64,000 nucleotides of DNA from Streptomyces sp. JHA26 (GCF_002005565.1 NZ_BDJC01000007.1:1-64000); one strand, 5' to 3'; positions 45,174 through 53,605 are shown, counted from the first letter of the stretch. Notes: generated by a model from the letters alone, not told the origin. Translations and numbers: made by a program.

Positions 45174-46372
45174 TCAGTCCTGAGGCAGCACGAGCGTGCA
45201 GGTCTCCTCCGGCGCGATGCTCACGGTCCGGTCGGCCAGCACCACGTGGATCGGTGACTCCTCCGAGTCGGGCACCCGGATCTCCAGCTGTCCGCTCCGG
45301 CGCCGTATGCCGACATCCCAGTGGCCCCGGTAGCGCAGGGAGAACCCGTACTCCGACGGGGCGGGGAGGGGCACCGGGTCCAGGAAGAGAGCGTCCTCAC
45401 GCGTTTCCAGCCCCGTCAGGCCGCGTTGCACCAGATCCAGAGTCCCCGCCATGGCGCCGAGGTGGATGCCTTCGCCGGTCGTACCGCCCTGGATGTCCGC
45501 GATGTCCGCCTCCAGGGCCTCGTGCACGTAACTCCACGCCTCGGCTCGTCTGGCCCGGGCGAGGACGAGGCCGTGGACGAGGCCGCTCAGGGTGGAGCCG
45601 TGGCTGGTGCGCCGCAGGTAGTAGTCGACCGTCCTGCGCCAGACCTCGTCGTCCACGTCGTATCCGAGGCGATGGAACAGCGCCCGGAGCTCGGCGGACG
45701 AGAAGAGGTACCCGAGGATCAGGACGTCGGCCTGTTTGGACGCCTGATAGCGGTTCACCGAGTCGCCCTCGGCCTCCAGGATGCGGTCCAACCGCCGGAT
45801 GCCGTGGTAGAGGGCGCGGTAGGCGTCCCAGTCCGGCTCGGCGAGGTCGCCGTAGCCGGCGAACTGGCTGATGACACCCTGGTGGAACGGCACCCCCAGC
45901 CGCCGGGAGACCTCCTCCCACTTCGGGGGCTCGCCGTCGTCCAGGCCGATGCGCTCGAACAGCTCACCTGCTCCACCAGCAGCACGCCCACCTCGTCGTC
46001 CTGGAGCCGGAACGTGCGCGTCGGCGTGGCCCGGCGCAGATCCAGACGGCGCCGGTGGTCGAGCGGCCGCCGTGTGTCGGGAGAGCACCACGGACCCACC
46101 GACCCGTCGGCGAAACGCAGACGGATCCGCAGGAACAGCCAGTTCGGGAGATTCACCCGGTCTTCGTCGACCACCCTCCGTCCCGCCACGGCCGATTCCA
46201 GGCGGTTGTAGACCCCGGCCGCGTAGGTGGCCGGGTAGTGCACCAGGCCCGCTCTGCTCTCGGGCACGGCGCCACGTGTGGCGAAGCAGCCGTTGCCGAG
46301 CGTCCACAACGACTCGCGGAGCCGCTCACCGGCCGGGTCGTAACCCTCGTACTCCCAGGTCCACTCCGACAT
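45174..46372 (-). pseudogene. GH65 glycoside phosphorylase/hydrolase with internal deletion
   Basis: From the ATG at 46372 the N-terminus is typical of GH65 (WEYEGYDPAGERLRESLWTL, NGCFATRGAVPES). At about 45970 the frame changes and the sequence jumps to the C-terminal third (GELFERIGLDDGEPPKWEEV, HGSTLSGLVHGLVLARARR, IQGGTTGEGIHLGAMAGTLD). About 400 of the usual ~780 residues, including the catalytic Glu region, are missing; the HGSTLS phosphate loop survives. GH65 enzymes phosphorolyse trehalose, maltose or kojibiose. A GH65 domain is part of OtsB1 (Rv2006), a DosR-regulon protein. This copy must be inactive. Confidence 0.88.
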
Positions 46373-46730
46373 TCGCCGCCCTCTCCCTCCGCCGGACGTA
46401 CCGGAGCTCCGCGGGAGGACCACGGCGACCGCTCTCGGCGTGATGCAGCGGGGTCCGGGTGACCCGCGGGACCTCCACGGCCACCACCACCTTCCTGCCC
46501 GGCCACTGCCGGGAACCCCTGTCAACACGGTCGCACCGCCCAGGCGGCTCCGCGACACCTGGGCCGGCTCGCGGACGACGGCCCCGGTCCGGGTTGCACC
46601 GCGCCGATTTGCGGCGATCGTGGAAACATACGGTCGGCGGATGACGAGCACCGTCCCCGCGTCGCCGCCGTGGACGTCGCGTCGGGCCCAGGTCCGCTCC
46701 CGCTCCGGGCCCAGTGGAGGGAAGGCGATC
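46373..46730. other. Intergenic region, divergent promoters
   Basis: In these 358 bases I see no gene. They separate the GH65 remnant (minus) from the cNMP-binding gene (plus). A few GGGCCC-rich stretches near 46684 do not meet the 14-bp box spacing. Confidence 0.5.
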
Positions 46731-47184
46731 GTGACTGCCAGACCGGGCGTCTTCGGCGCCCTGACCAGGGAACATCGCGAACGGCTCATGCCCCTCGCTC
46801 GTGAGGTGTCGTTCGTGACCGACGAGCGCGTGTTCGAGGAGGGCGGAGAGGCCGACCGCTTCTGGATCATCCACACCGGCACCGTCGCCCCTCGACGTAC
46901 GCGTGCCCGGCCGCCCGGCAGCGGTCATCGAGACCGTCGGAGCCGGAGAACTGCTGGGCTGGTCCTGGCCGGTCCCTCACTGGCATCTGGGGGCCCGGGC
47001 CACCAGCCCGGTGCACGCCTACGAGTACGACGCGGCCGCGGTCCGCGAGCTGTGCGGGAAGGATGCCGAGCTGGATCACGCGCTGCTGACCTACGTCGCC
47101 GGGGTGATCGCGGGCCGGCTCAGGTCCGCCCGGGTGCGGCTGCTCGGCCTGGACGCGCCCCACGGCGCCGGTGAGGTTCCCTGA
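46731..47184 (+). pseudogene. Cyclic-nucleotide-binding-domain protein, one frameshift
   Basis: The GTG at 46731 (GGAGG upstream) begins a cNMP-binding domain: VFGALTREHRERLMPLAREV, VFEEGGEADRFWIIHTGTVA. At the C run near 46886 one base too many moves the frame; the rest continues in another frame (DVRVPGRPAAVIETVGAGEL, LLGWSWPVPHW, LLTYVAGVIAGRL) to 47184. Removing one C restores a ~150-aa single-domain protein without a DNA-binding tail. It lies 24 bp before the CBS-BON gene and is likely co-transcribed. It may be a true pseudogene or a one-base sequence error. A decayed relative is at 7688. Confidence 0.78.
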
Positions 47185-47208
47185 CGAGGCGAGACGAGGA
47201 GGATCACG

Positions 47209-47886
47209 GTGTCTGTGACCCCGCACATCGTCAGCGATGTGATGACCCGGACGGTCGTGGCCGTCGGGCGCGACGCGCTCTTCAAGGAGATCGTGCAGAC
47301 CATGGAGCAGTGGAGGGTCAGTGCGATGCCGGTCCTGGAAGGAGAAGGGCGTGTCATCGGCGTCGTCTCCGAGGCCGACCTGCTGCCCAAGGAAGAGTTC
47401 CGCGACAGCGACCCGAGCCTCCTCGAGCAGCGCCGGCGGCTGTCGGACGTCGCCAAGGCCGGGGCGGTGACGGCGGAGGAACTCATGAGCACCCCCGCGG
47501 TCACGGTCCACCCCGACGCCACCCTGGCACAGGCGGCCAGGATCATGGCCGTCCGGCACGTCAAGCGGCTGCCCGTGGTCGACGACGTCGGCATGCTCCA
47601 GGGCATCGTCAGCCGCGCCGACCTGCTGAAGGTCTTTCTGAGGCCGGACGAGGAGATCGAGGAGGAGGTCCGCCGCACCGTGGTGTCCTATCTCTTCCCC
47701 GCCTTCAGCCACGCCATCCACGTCGATGTGCACGAGGGAGTCGTCACCCTCCGGGGCCACATCCACGACACCTCACTCATATCGGTCGCGGTGCGGCTGG
47801 TGCGTGCGGTGGAGGGCGTCGTGGACGTCGAGCCACAGCTCACCGGCGAGCCGGCAGACCGGGACGAGCCCGGGTCCGCCCGATGA
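47209..47886 (+). CDS. CBS-pair plus BON domain protein
   Basis: The protein has 225 aa. Two CBS repeats (VSDVMTRTVVAVGRDALFKE, and SADLMSTPAVTVHP-like EELMSTPAVTVHPDATLAQA with VKRLPVVDDVGMLQGIVSRA) are followed by a BON domain (about 150-215: HAIHVDVHEGVVTLRGHI, VRLVRAVEGVVDVEPQL). CBS pairs bind adenosine nucleotides and BON domains touch membranes or phospholipids. Two-CBS protein Hrp1 (Rv2626c) is strongly DosR-induced. The GTG at 47209 follows CGAGGAGG. It probably senses ATP/AMP state. A second gene of the same type follows at 48026. Confidence 0.92.
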   Translation: MSVTPHIVSDVMTRTVVAVGRDALFKEIVQTMEQWRVSAMPVLEGEGRVIGVVSEADLLPKEEFRDSDPSLLEQRRRLSDVAKAGAVTAEELMSTPAVTVHPDATLAQAARIMAVRHVKRLPVVDDVGMLQGIVSRADLLKVFLRPDEEIEEEVRRTVVSYLFPAFSHAIHVDVHEGVVTLRGHIHDTSLISVAVRLVRAVEGVVDVEPQLTGEPADRDEPGSAR

Positions 47887-48025
47887 CCCTGCACGAGGCC
47901 GACCGTGTGCCCGACGCTCCGCGAGCGGCGCACCGCCGCACGGGAGGACGGGCCCATGTCCGCGGGAACGAACCGGCCGGGCCCGTCGGACGCCAGACGA
48001 TCACAACCCGGACGGGAGAGGTGAC

Positions 48026-48700
48026 ATGCAGCATCGAACGGTCGCGGAACTCATGACCCGAGACGTCGTCACGGCACGGCGGGACCTGCCGTTCAAGGAG
48101 ATCGTCAGGCTGCTGGCGGACAACGACGTCACCGCCGTGCCCGTGGTGGACGACCTGGACCGCCCCGTGGGTGTGGTGTCCGAGGCGGACCTGCTGCGCA
48201 AGAGCGCCGACCAGGCCGATCCGTCGGGCAGGGTCCCCGTTCCCGGCCTGGAGGCGTGGGAGCGGGCCAAGGCCGAGGGCTCCCGTGCCGAGGAACTGAT
48301 GTCGGCCCCCGCCGTGTGCGCACGTCCGGACTGGAACGTGGTGGAGGCCGCCCGCCTGATGGAGGCCCAGAACGTCAAGCGGCTGCCCGTCGTGGACGAG
48401 ACGGACCGGCTCCTGGGAATCGTCGGCCGTGGCGACCTGCTGCGGGTCTTCCTGCGCCGTGACGACGCCATCCGCGACGAGATCACCGCGGACGTGCTGC
48501 GACGCACGATGGGGCTCGCCCCCTCCGAGGTGACGGTCGAGGTGCGCGACGGGCGGGTCGACCTCGGGGGTGCGGTCGAGTTCAGAAGCCTGATCCCGGT
48601 GATCGAGCGACTGTGCCGGAGCGTCGACGGCGTGGTCTCGGTGACCCAGCACCTCACGTACCGGACCGACGACGCCCGGCCAGGGCCGGGCGACGCGTGA
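48026..48700 (+). CDS. CBS-pair plus BON domain protein
   Basis: The protein has 224 aa, a paralogue of the 47209 product: VAELMTRDVVTARRDLPFKE, VTAVPVVDDLDRPVGVVSEA, NVKRLPVVDETDRLLGIVGR and a BON part (EVTVEVRDGRVDLGGAVEF, RLCRSVDGVVSVTQHL). The ATG at 48026 has GGGAGAGG upstream. The gene is 139 bp from the first CBS-BON gene. Expected to bind adenylates and to act at or near the membrane; a partner is unknown. It ends before a strong bidirectional hairpin. Confidence 0.92.
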   Translation: MQHRTVAELMTRDVVTARRDLPFKEIVRLLADNDVTAVPVVDDLDRPVGVVSEADLLRKSADQADPSGRVPVPGLEAWERAKAEGSRAEELMSAPAVCARPDWNVVEAARLMEAQNVKRLPVVDETDRLLGIVGRGDLLRVFLRRDDAIRDEITADVLRRTMGLAPSEVTVEVRDGRVDLGGAVEFRSLIPVIERLCRSVDGVVSVTQHLTYRTDDARPGPGDA

Positions 48701-48713
48701 CGTGGGACAGCAG

Positions 48714-48749
48714 CCGCGCGAGGCCGACGGGGCCGTCGGCCTCGCGCGG
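48714..48749. terminator. Bidirectional hairpin between CBS-BON and Hsp20 genes
   Basis: Two 17-base arms (48714-48730 and 48733-48749) pair perfectly; in practice 16 pairs with a 4-base loop. It lies between two convergent genes and can end transcription from both sides. Confidence 0.85.
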
Positions 48750-48804
48750 GAGGGCACGGGCACTCGCCTGACCACCCCGGCGCGTCCTGGCGGAGGGCCC
48801 CGGC

Positions 48805-49263
48805 TCAGCCGGTGACGGGGATGTGCTGTGCCCTCCCCGTCTCCGTCTTCGGGACGCGCACCGTGAGGACTCCGCTGGCCAGGTCCGCGCTGACGTGGTC
48901 GGTGTCGGCGTTCGGCGGCAGGGTCGTGCGGAAGTCGAAGTGCCCCATGCGGCGGGTGTGCCTGCGGCGCACCCCGGTGTGTTCCCTCTCCTTGATCTCA
49001 CCATGGATGTCGAGCTCACCGTCGGCGACCTCGACGGTGATCTGCTCCTTGTCCACGCCGGGAAGCTCCAGCTCCACCAGGTAGGCGTCCTCGGCGTCCA
49101 CGACGTCGGCCATCGGCGCCCACGGCTCGTCCGTGCCCGGCTCTGGATAGCCGCCGGCGGGAAAGGCGGCGTGCATGAGCTGGTCCACCCGGGTGCGGAG
49201 ATCGTCCAGCTCGTGCAGGGCTGCCGAGAGCCCAGCCCTGCTGTGCCGTGCGGGGTGTGTCAT
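48805..49263 (-). CDS. Hsp20 / alpha-crystallin small heat-shock protein
   Basis: The protein has 152 aa. The alpha-crystallin domain spans about 45-140 (DVVDAEDAYLVELELPGVDK, VEVADGELDIHGEIKERE, ASGVLTVRVPKTE with the conserved G-V-L). It holds unfolding proteins without ATP. HspX/Acr (Rv2031c), the best known DosR product, is of this family. The ATG at 49263 follows GGAGGA. It lies 38 bp downstream of the DUF1876 gene on the same strand, so both probably share a promoter near the palindrome pair at 49784. Confidence 0.95.
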   Translation of the reverse strand: MTHPARHSRAGLSAALHELDDLRTRVDQLMHAAFPAGGYPEPGTDEPWAPMADVVDAEDAYLVELELPGVDKEQITVEVADGELDIHGEIKEREHTGVRRRHTRRMGHFDFRTTLPPNADTDHVSADLASGVLTVRVPKTETGRAQHIPVTG

Positions 49264-49301
49264 GACTGATCCTCCTTGCCTCGCCGTGCGCCGGCCGTCG
49301 G

Positions 49302-49589
49302 TCACATGGACCATCCGGTGACCTGCCGGGCGACGGGCCGCGGAGCTCCCACGCCCTCGATGTCGCGCTCGGCGATGTCGAGCAGCTGCTGGGCGATGTT
49401 CCGCAGGCCGCGCCCCGCCGCCAGTTCGTCACCGATCTCCGGCACGTCCGCGTCCGCCGGATGGCAGTGCGCGGTCCCGTGGCCGGTGAGCGCCATGGTG
49501 CCGGTGTCCAGCACCACGTGCGCCTTCGTGGTTCCGTCGCTGTCCTCGAAGAGGTGGAGTCGGACTCTCCACTCCGCCGTGTGCGGCAT
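49302..49589 (-). CDS. DUF1876 protein (Rv1738-like)
   Basis: The protein has 95 aa: AEWRVRLHLFEDSDGTTKAH, MALTGHGTAHCHPADADVPE and GDELAAGRGLRNIAQQLLDI. Rv1738 of M. tuberculosis, a top DosR target, has this domain; its structure resembles ribosome hibernation factors, so it may quiet translation. The match rests on recalled family features. The ATG at 49589 follows GAGGAAGG. It is upstream of and likely co-transcribed with the Hsp20 gene. Confidence 0.9.
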   Translation of the reverse strand: MPHTAEWRVRLHLFEDSDGTTKAHVVLDTGTMALTGHGTAHCHPADADVPEIGDELAAGRGLRNIAQQLLDIAERDIEGVGAPRPVARQVTGWSM

Positions 49590-49972
49590 TGCCTTCCTCC
49601 TCACCTGGGCCGGACCCATACGATCCGGAACGGGTCTGCGCGGTGCGCGTCGACGACTCGTACGTCGCGGAGGGTTCGCCCCCTTCGGCAGATGCGGTGA
49701 CGTGGGGGGGCGACGGCCCGGACACGTGCGGGTCGTCCTTTCCCGTCTCCTGCCATCATGGGACGGCACGGGCCCCGGTCACAGGGCCGGAGGTCCCTGG
49801 GGGACGGCCCTCGGGCCCCACTGATCGATCCCGGTCGCAGGCCGGTCCGTGCCACCAGGTCTCGTGCCGCGCCGCGCCTTGCCCCATGGTGGGTTGTAGG
49901 AAACTCCTGCCCGACCGGCGTGGCAGAGCCCGGCAGCGGGTCTGCCCGTCATGGCTTTTCCGGGAGGCCGCC
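49590..49972. other. Divergent intergenic region
   Basis: No gene was seen in these 383 bases. They separate the DUF1876-Hsp20 unit (minus) from the acyltransferase-ACP unit (plus) and contain a pair of island palindromes at 49784-49818. Confidence 0.65.
49784..49818. promoter_or_regulatory. Paired DevR/OsdR-like boxes, divergent
   Basis: GGGCCGGAGGTCCC at 49784-49797 is followed by CGGCCCTCGGGCCC at 49805. Spacing is 21 bp. The pair lies about 195 bp from the DUF1876 start and about 155-190 bp from the acyltransferase start. Confidence 0.55.
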
Positions 49973-50703
49973 ATGGGCGAACAGAGACCACTCGCCCCGA
50001 GTGAGGCGTGGCGGGCCGTGGCCACGTGCTTCCTCGCCTCCTTCGCCCTGCTCTCGCGGCGTCGAGTCCATCTGCCGAGGCAGCACGTGGGCGAGCGGCT
50101 CCGCTTCGCCGACGGCACCGGGGCCCGGGTCTACCGGGAAACCCGCCTCGGCAGCGGCCTGGCGCGGCGCAGCCCGGTCGGTGAACGGCCGCTCCCCGCG
50201 GCCCCTCTGCTCAAGGCCGCGGCGCTGGCGGCCCGGGACGTGCCCGGGCTCAACGGCTTCTGGACCGACGACCACTTAACGGCCGGTGAGGGCGTACACC
50301 TCGGCGTGGCCGTGTCCCTGCGCGGCGGAGGGCTCGTCACCCCCACGCTGCACCACGCCGGCGCCCTCCCCCTTCCCGGCTGATGGGCACCCTGAAGGAC
50401 CTGGTCGTCCGGGCCCGAACGGGCAGGCTGCGCGGTTCCGAGGTGTCCGAGGCCACGATCACGGTCACCAACCTCGGCGATCAGGGCGTGGAGACGGTCT
50501 TCGGTCTGATCCACCCGTCCCAGGTGGCCTTGGTCGGTTTCGGACGCGTGGTCGACCGGCCGTGCGCCGTCGACGGCCTGCTGGGCGTACGGTCCGTGGT
50601 CACGGCGACCCTCTCGGCGGATCACCGGGCGACGGACGGTGCCGTCGACGCCCGTTACCTCACGGCGGTCACCCGTCTCCTGCAGAATCCGGAGCACCTG
50701 TGA
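49973..50703 (+). pseudogene. 2-oxoacid dehydrogenase E2-type acyltransferase domain, frameshifted
   Basis: The first frame starts at the ATG at 49973 (GGGAGG upstream) and gives PLLKAAALAARDVPGLNGFW and [20 protein letters not shown], which belong to the E2 catalytic fold, up to a stop at 50381-50383. One frame over, from 50383, the domain goes on: [40 protein letters not shown] and [15 protein letters not shown] with the catalytic H-x-x-x-D-G. Adding one base near 50377 would give one ~240-aa protein without a lipoyl domain. A TTA codon (50276-50278), rare in Streptomyces, lies in the first part. It precedes an acyl carrier protein gene by 2 bp. Confidence 0.78.
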
Positions 50704-50705
50704 GC

Positions 50706-50934
50706 ATGAACAGGACCGACGCACTCGACATGGTCAGAGAATCGATCTCCTCCGTCGTCCGCCCTCGCGCCCGAGGAGACGTTCCGCGAGGTGTTCGAGA
50801 TGGATTCGCTGGACTTCCTGAGCTTCGTGGAGGTCCTCGGTGAACGGGCTGGTGTCCGCATCGAGGACGAGGACACGCCCCGGCTCACCACGCTGTCCGA
50901 CAGCGCGGGCTTCCTGGTCGCCCGCGCGCAGTGA
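50706..50934 (+). pseudogene. Acyl carrier protein, one frameshift
   Basis: The ATG at 50706 begins MNRTDALDMVRESISSVVR. After about 19 codons one extra base in a C run (near 50762) shifts the frame; the other frame then reads LAPEETFREVFEMDSLDFLS and VEVLGERAGVRIEDEDTPRL to 50934. MDSLDFL holds the serine that would take phosphopantetheine. Correcting one base gives a ~75-aa carrier protein. Pairing with a lipoyl-less E2-type acyltransferase suggests acyl transfer onto a carrier protein, which is unusual. The start follows the stop of the acyltransferase gene by two bases. Confidence 0.75.
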
Positions 50935-50955
50935 GGCGAGTCGTTCCGGGGCCGG

Positions 50956-51342
50956 TCAGGTCAGCGAGGCGAGCGCGGCGTCCAACCGGGCTGTGGCTTC
51001 ACCAGCGATGGGCTCCAGAGCGGGCAGTCCGGTGAGGGTCACCATGGTGTTCGGGTCCAGGGCTTGGACGGTGGTCCTGTGGCCGTCCCGGCGGACGACG
51101 ACGTTGCAGGGTAGGAGCAGACCGATACTGCGGTCGGTCTCCAGAGCCTGGTGGGCCAGCGGCGGATTACAGGCACCGAGGATCAGGTAGTCCTCCACAT
51201 CGGCACCGAGCTTCTCCTTCAGCGTGGCCTTGACGTCGATCTCGGTGAGGATGCCGAAGCCCTGGTCCGCCAGTGCCTGGCGGACGGCAGTGACGGTCGC
51301 GTCGAAGTCGGTGTCGAGGCGGACGGTGCGGTCGTAGGGCAC
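50956..51342 (-). CDS. DUF302 family protein
   Basis: The protein has 128 aa: YDRTVRLDTDFDATVTAVRQ, ALADQGFGILTEIDVKATLK and YLILGACNPPLAHQALETD, then IGLLLPCNVVVRRDG. This is the DUF302 fold, whose role is unknown; two Cys (in GACNPP and LLPCNV) are typical. It starts with a GTG at 51342 that follows GGAG. It is convergent with the acyl carrier protein gene (22 bp) and downstream of the response regulator, 191 bp away, same strand. DUF302 proteins often accompany sulfur or stress genes. Confidence 0.85.
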   Translation of the reverse strand: MPYDRTVRLDTDFDATVTAVRQALADQGFGILTEIDVKATLKEKLGADVEDYLILGACNPPLAHQALETDRSIGLLLPCNVVVRRDGHRTTVQALDPNTMVTLTGLPALEPIAGEATARLDAALASLT

Positions 51343-51533
51343 GTGGTCTCCAAGGTCGTACGGGCTGTCGGTTCCGGTATACCTCGCCGGGTGTCGGCAC
51401 GGACGACGCGACGCTCGACAGGTGTCCATGCGCTCCTGTCCTCGATGCAGCCTGGGCCGCACGCTGCAACGTCGCCCCCCGTGGTCGGCAGCCGGGCCAC
51501 CCGAGGGGCCAACCTTTCAGACGACGCAAGGGC

Positions 51534-52226
51534 TCAGTGGCCTTCCAGCCGCGCACGGTCCTGAACCTGTGTTGCGATGACGGCAGCCTGGATGCGCCGC
51601 TCCACACCGAGCTTGGCGAGCAGGCGAGAAATATGGTTCTTCACCGTCTTCTCGGCCAAGTACAGCCTCTGGCCTATCTCACGGTTGGTGAGCCCCTCTC
51701 CGATCAGGGCGAGGATCTCCCGTTCTCGCTCGGTCAGTCCCGGCAGGGCGTCCGGCTCCTCCTTGGGCTCATGACTCCTTCGCAGCCGCGCCATCAGTTT
51801 CGCCGTAGCGGTGGGATCGAGCAACGACTGACCACGGGCTACTGTGCGCACCGCCGAGACAAGGTCCGACCCTCCGATCTGCTTCAGCACATATCCCGAA
51901 GCCCCAGCCATGATCGAGTCGAGCAAAGCCTCCTCATCGTCGAATGACGTCAGCATGAGACAGGCCAGGTCAGGAATCCGCGAGCGGAGCTCACGGCACA
52001 CCGACACCCCGTCCCCGTCCGGCAGGCGAACGTCCAGCACCGCCACATCGGGCCGTAGAGCGGGTACACGCACTAGAGCCTGTTCGACGGTGGCTCCTTC
52101 CCCCACCACCGTGATGTCCGGTTCGTCATCGAGAAGGTCGTGCACTCCGCGCCGGACCACCTCGTGGTCATCCAGCAAGAAGACCCTGATTGAAGCCCTG
52201 TCACCGGCTCGCTCGCTGTCCACCAT
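51534..52226 (-). CDS. osdR: DevR/DosR-type NarL-family response regulator (OsdR-like)
   Basis: The protein has 230 aa. Receiver domain: [17 protein letters not shown], phosphorylation Asp65 in [13 protein letters not shown], Thr and Lys in [10 protein letters not shown] and [10 protein letters not shown]-terminal LuxR-type HTH (~160-225): [20 protein letters not shown] and [20 protein letters not shown]. The recognition helix AEKTVKN is identical to the one I recall for M. tuberculosis DevR, so the DNA target should be similar, in line with the GGG-N8-CCC palindromes across the island. Expected partner is the kinase at 38733. The ATG at 52226 follows GAGGAG. An IS3 element begins 90 bp upstream and may have changed its promoter. 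Confidence 0.94.
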   Translation of the reverse strand: MVDSERAGDRASIRVFLLDDHEVVRRGVHDLLDDEPDITVVGEGATVEQALVRVPALRPDVAVLDVRLPDGDGVSVCRELRSRIPDLACLMLTSFDDEEALLDSIMAGASGYVLKQIGGSDLVSAVRTVARGQSLLDPTATAKLMARLRRSHEPKEEPDALPGLTEREREILALIGEGLTNREIGQRLYLAEKTVKNHISRLLAKLGVERRIQAAVIATQVQDRARLEGH

Positions 52227-52339
52227 CAGTCGCTCCTCGACCTGAGTGCGGTCCCATGCCAGTCTTGCTCGCACTCGGAATTCGTGCCCAGGGCCGTTGT
52301 CTCTCTGAGGGGGCCTTGACCCCGAATCCTGAACACGGG

Positions 52340-53242
52340 TTATGCGGCTGGTGTCAGCGTAGTTGCTGTGGGGTGGAGGGTGTTCTCGAAGGCGATCGGT
52401 GATCGTTGTCCGAGGCGGGAGTGGCGGCGTCGGGTGTTGTAGCGGTGGAGCCATCGGAAGGCGTCGAGTCGGGCCTCGCGCTCGTCTGGCCAGCTCTTTC
52501 GTCCCTGCAGGGTCTCGCGTTCGAAGGTTGCGTTGAAGGACTCGGCGAGTGCGTTGTCCGCGCTGGACCCGACCGCGCTCATGCTTCGCCGGACCTCTGC
52601 TGCCCTGCGGGCTTCGGCGAAGGCTCTGCTCGTGTACTGGGCTCCGTGGTCGGTGTGCATGATCGATCCGGCGAGGCTGCCGCGGGTGCGGATGGCCGCG
52701 GCCGGAGCGTCGGTGACGAGATCTGCGCGCATGTGGTCGGCGATCGCCCGGCCGGCCAGACGGCGTGAGGCGAGGTCGATGACGGTCGCCAGGTAGCAGA
52801 ACTTCCCGCCGTCGAGGGGCAGGTAGGTGATATCACCGACGTACTTCGTGTTGGGCTTCTCGGCGGTGAAGTCGCGGCCGATCAGGTCCGGCGCCTTGGC
52901 CGCGGCCGGATCGGGAACGGTGGTGCGGTGCCGACGCCGCAGCCGGACCCCTTCGATCCCGAAGGTTCGCATGATCCTTGCCACGCGTTTGTGGTTGACC
53001 ACCTCACACCTCGTCTCGCGGAGCTCGGCGGTGATTCTCGGGGCTCCGTAGGTGCCGTCCGGTTCCTGGTGCACCGCCCGTATCCGGGCGGCCAGCTGTG
53101 CGTCGGCCGCCTGCCGGGCGGCCCGGTCCCCGGCGGTCCGGCACCAGTAGTAGAAGCTCGAGCGGCTCACGCCGAGGACGCTGCACAGCCGCTTCACGCC
53201 GTAGCGGCGCTGGAGGTCGGCGACGCACCGGAAGCGGTTCAC
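52340..53242 (-). CDS. IS3-family transposase OrfB (DDE integrase)
   Basis: The protein has about 300 aa from a GTG at 53242 that overlaps the OrfA stop (GTGA). It has the HTH_21 part ([20 protein letters not shown]) and the rve core with catalytic Asp in [15 protein letters not shown], second Asp in [11 protein letters not shown] and Glu in [13 protein letters not shown]. All three catalytic residues are present and the frame is open, so the element may be active. In many IS3 elements OrfA and OrfB are joined by a -1 frameshift; the OrfB frame is -1 to OrfA and open upstream of the GTG, so both modes are possible. Confidence 0.92.
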   Translation of the reverse strand: MNRFRCVADLQRRYGVKRLCSVLGVSRSSFYYWCRTAGDRAARQAADAQLAARIRAVHQEPDGTYGAPRITAELRETRCEVVNHKRVARIMRTFGIEGVRLRRRHRTTVPDPAAAKAPDLIGRDFTAEKPNTKYVGDITYLPLDGGKFCYLATVIDLASRRLAGRAIADHMRADLVTDAPAAAIRTRGSLAGSIMHTDHGAQYTSRAFAEARRAAEVRRSMSAVGSSADNALAESFNATFERETLQGRKSWPDEREARLDAFRWLHRYNTRRRHSRLGQRSPIAFENTLHPTATTLTPAA

Positions 53243-53538
53243 CAGCGCGTCTCCCCGGCGAAATACTTCGCCGCCTTCCGCAGGATCTCGCGTTCCTCCT
53301 CCAGCTCGCGGACCTTCTTCCGCAGGGCTGCGTTCTCCGCCTCCAGCGGAGCCGGCGCCTTCGCCGGTTCCTGTGTCCAACGTCCCCGCGGACGGCTCGC
53401 CCCGGCAGCCCTCACCCAGTTCCGCAAGGTCTCCGGATTGATCCCCAGATCGGCGGCGACCGACCTGATCGTCGCATCGGGCCGCGACTCGTACAGCGCG
53501 ACCGCGTCCGCCTTGAACTGCGGCGGGTAGTTCTTCAT
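53239..53538 (-). CDS. IS3-family transposase OrfA (HTH and leucine-zipper-like)
   Basis: The protein has 99 aa. It carries an HTH (KNYPPQFKADAVALYESRP, IRSVAADLGINPETLRNWVR) and a C-terminal coiled coil (LEAENAALRKKVRELEEERE) that pairs OrfA with OrfB. The ATG at 53538 is the likely start. It binds the IS ends and controls transposition. Confidence 0.9.
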   Translation of the reverse strand: MKNYPPQFKADAVALYESRPDATIRSVAADLGINPETLRNWVRAAGASRPRGRWTQEPAKAPAPLEAENAALRKKVRELEEEREILRKAAKYFAGETRW

Positions 53539-53605
53539 GACCACGAGATGTCCGTTCTCAGATCCGCAGGATCCAGTGTCTCGTGTGTCCAACATCAGGG
53601 GTCAA

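Larger units (their letters stand above)
52316..53605 (-). mobile_element. IS3-family element, 1290 bp, with 4-bp target duplication
   Basis: Ends are TTGACCCC and its mirror GGGGTCAA, flanked on both sides by GGCC (52312-52315 and 53606-53609). Inside are orfA and orfB, both open. It has inserted between the response regulator's upstream region and an ISL3-type remnant. Coding direction is toward the regulator. Confidence 0.88.
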
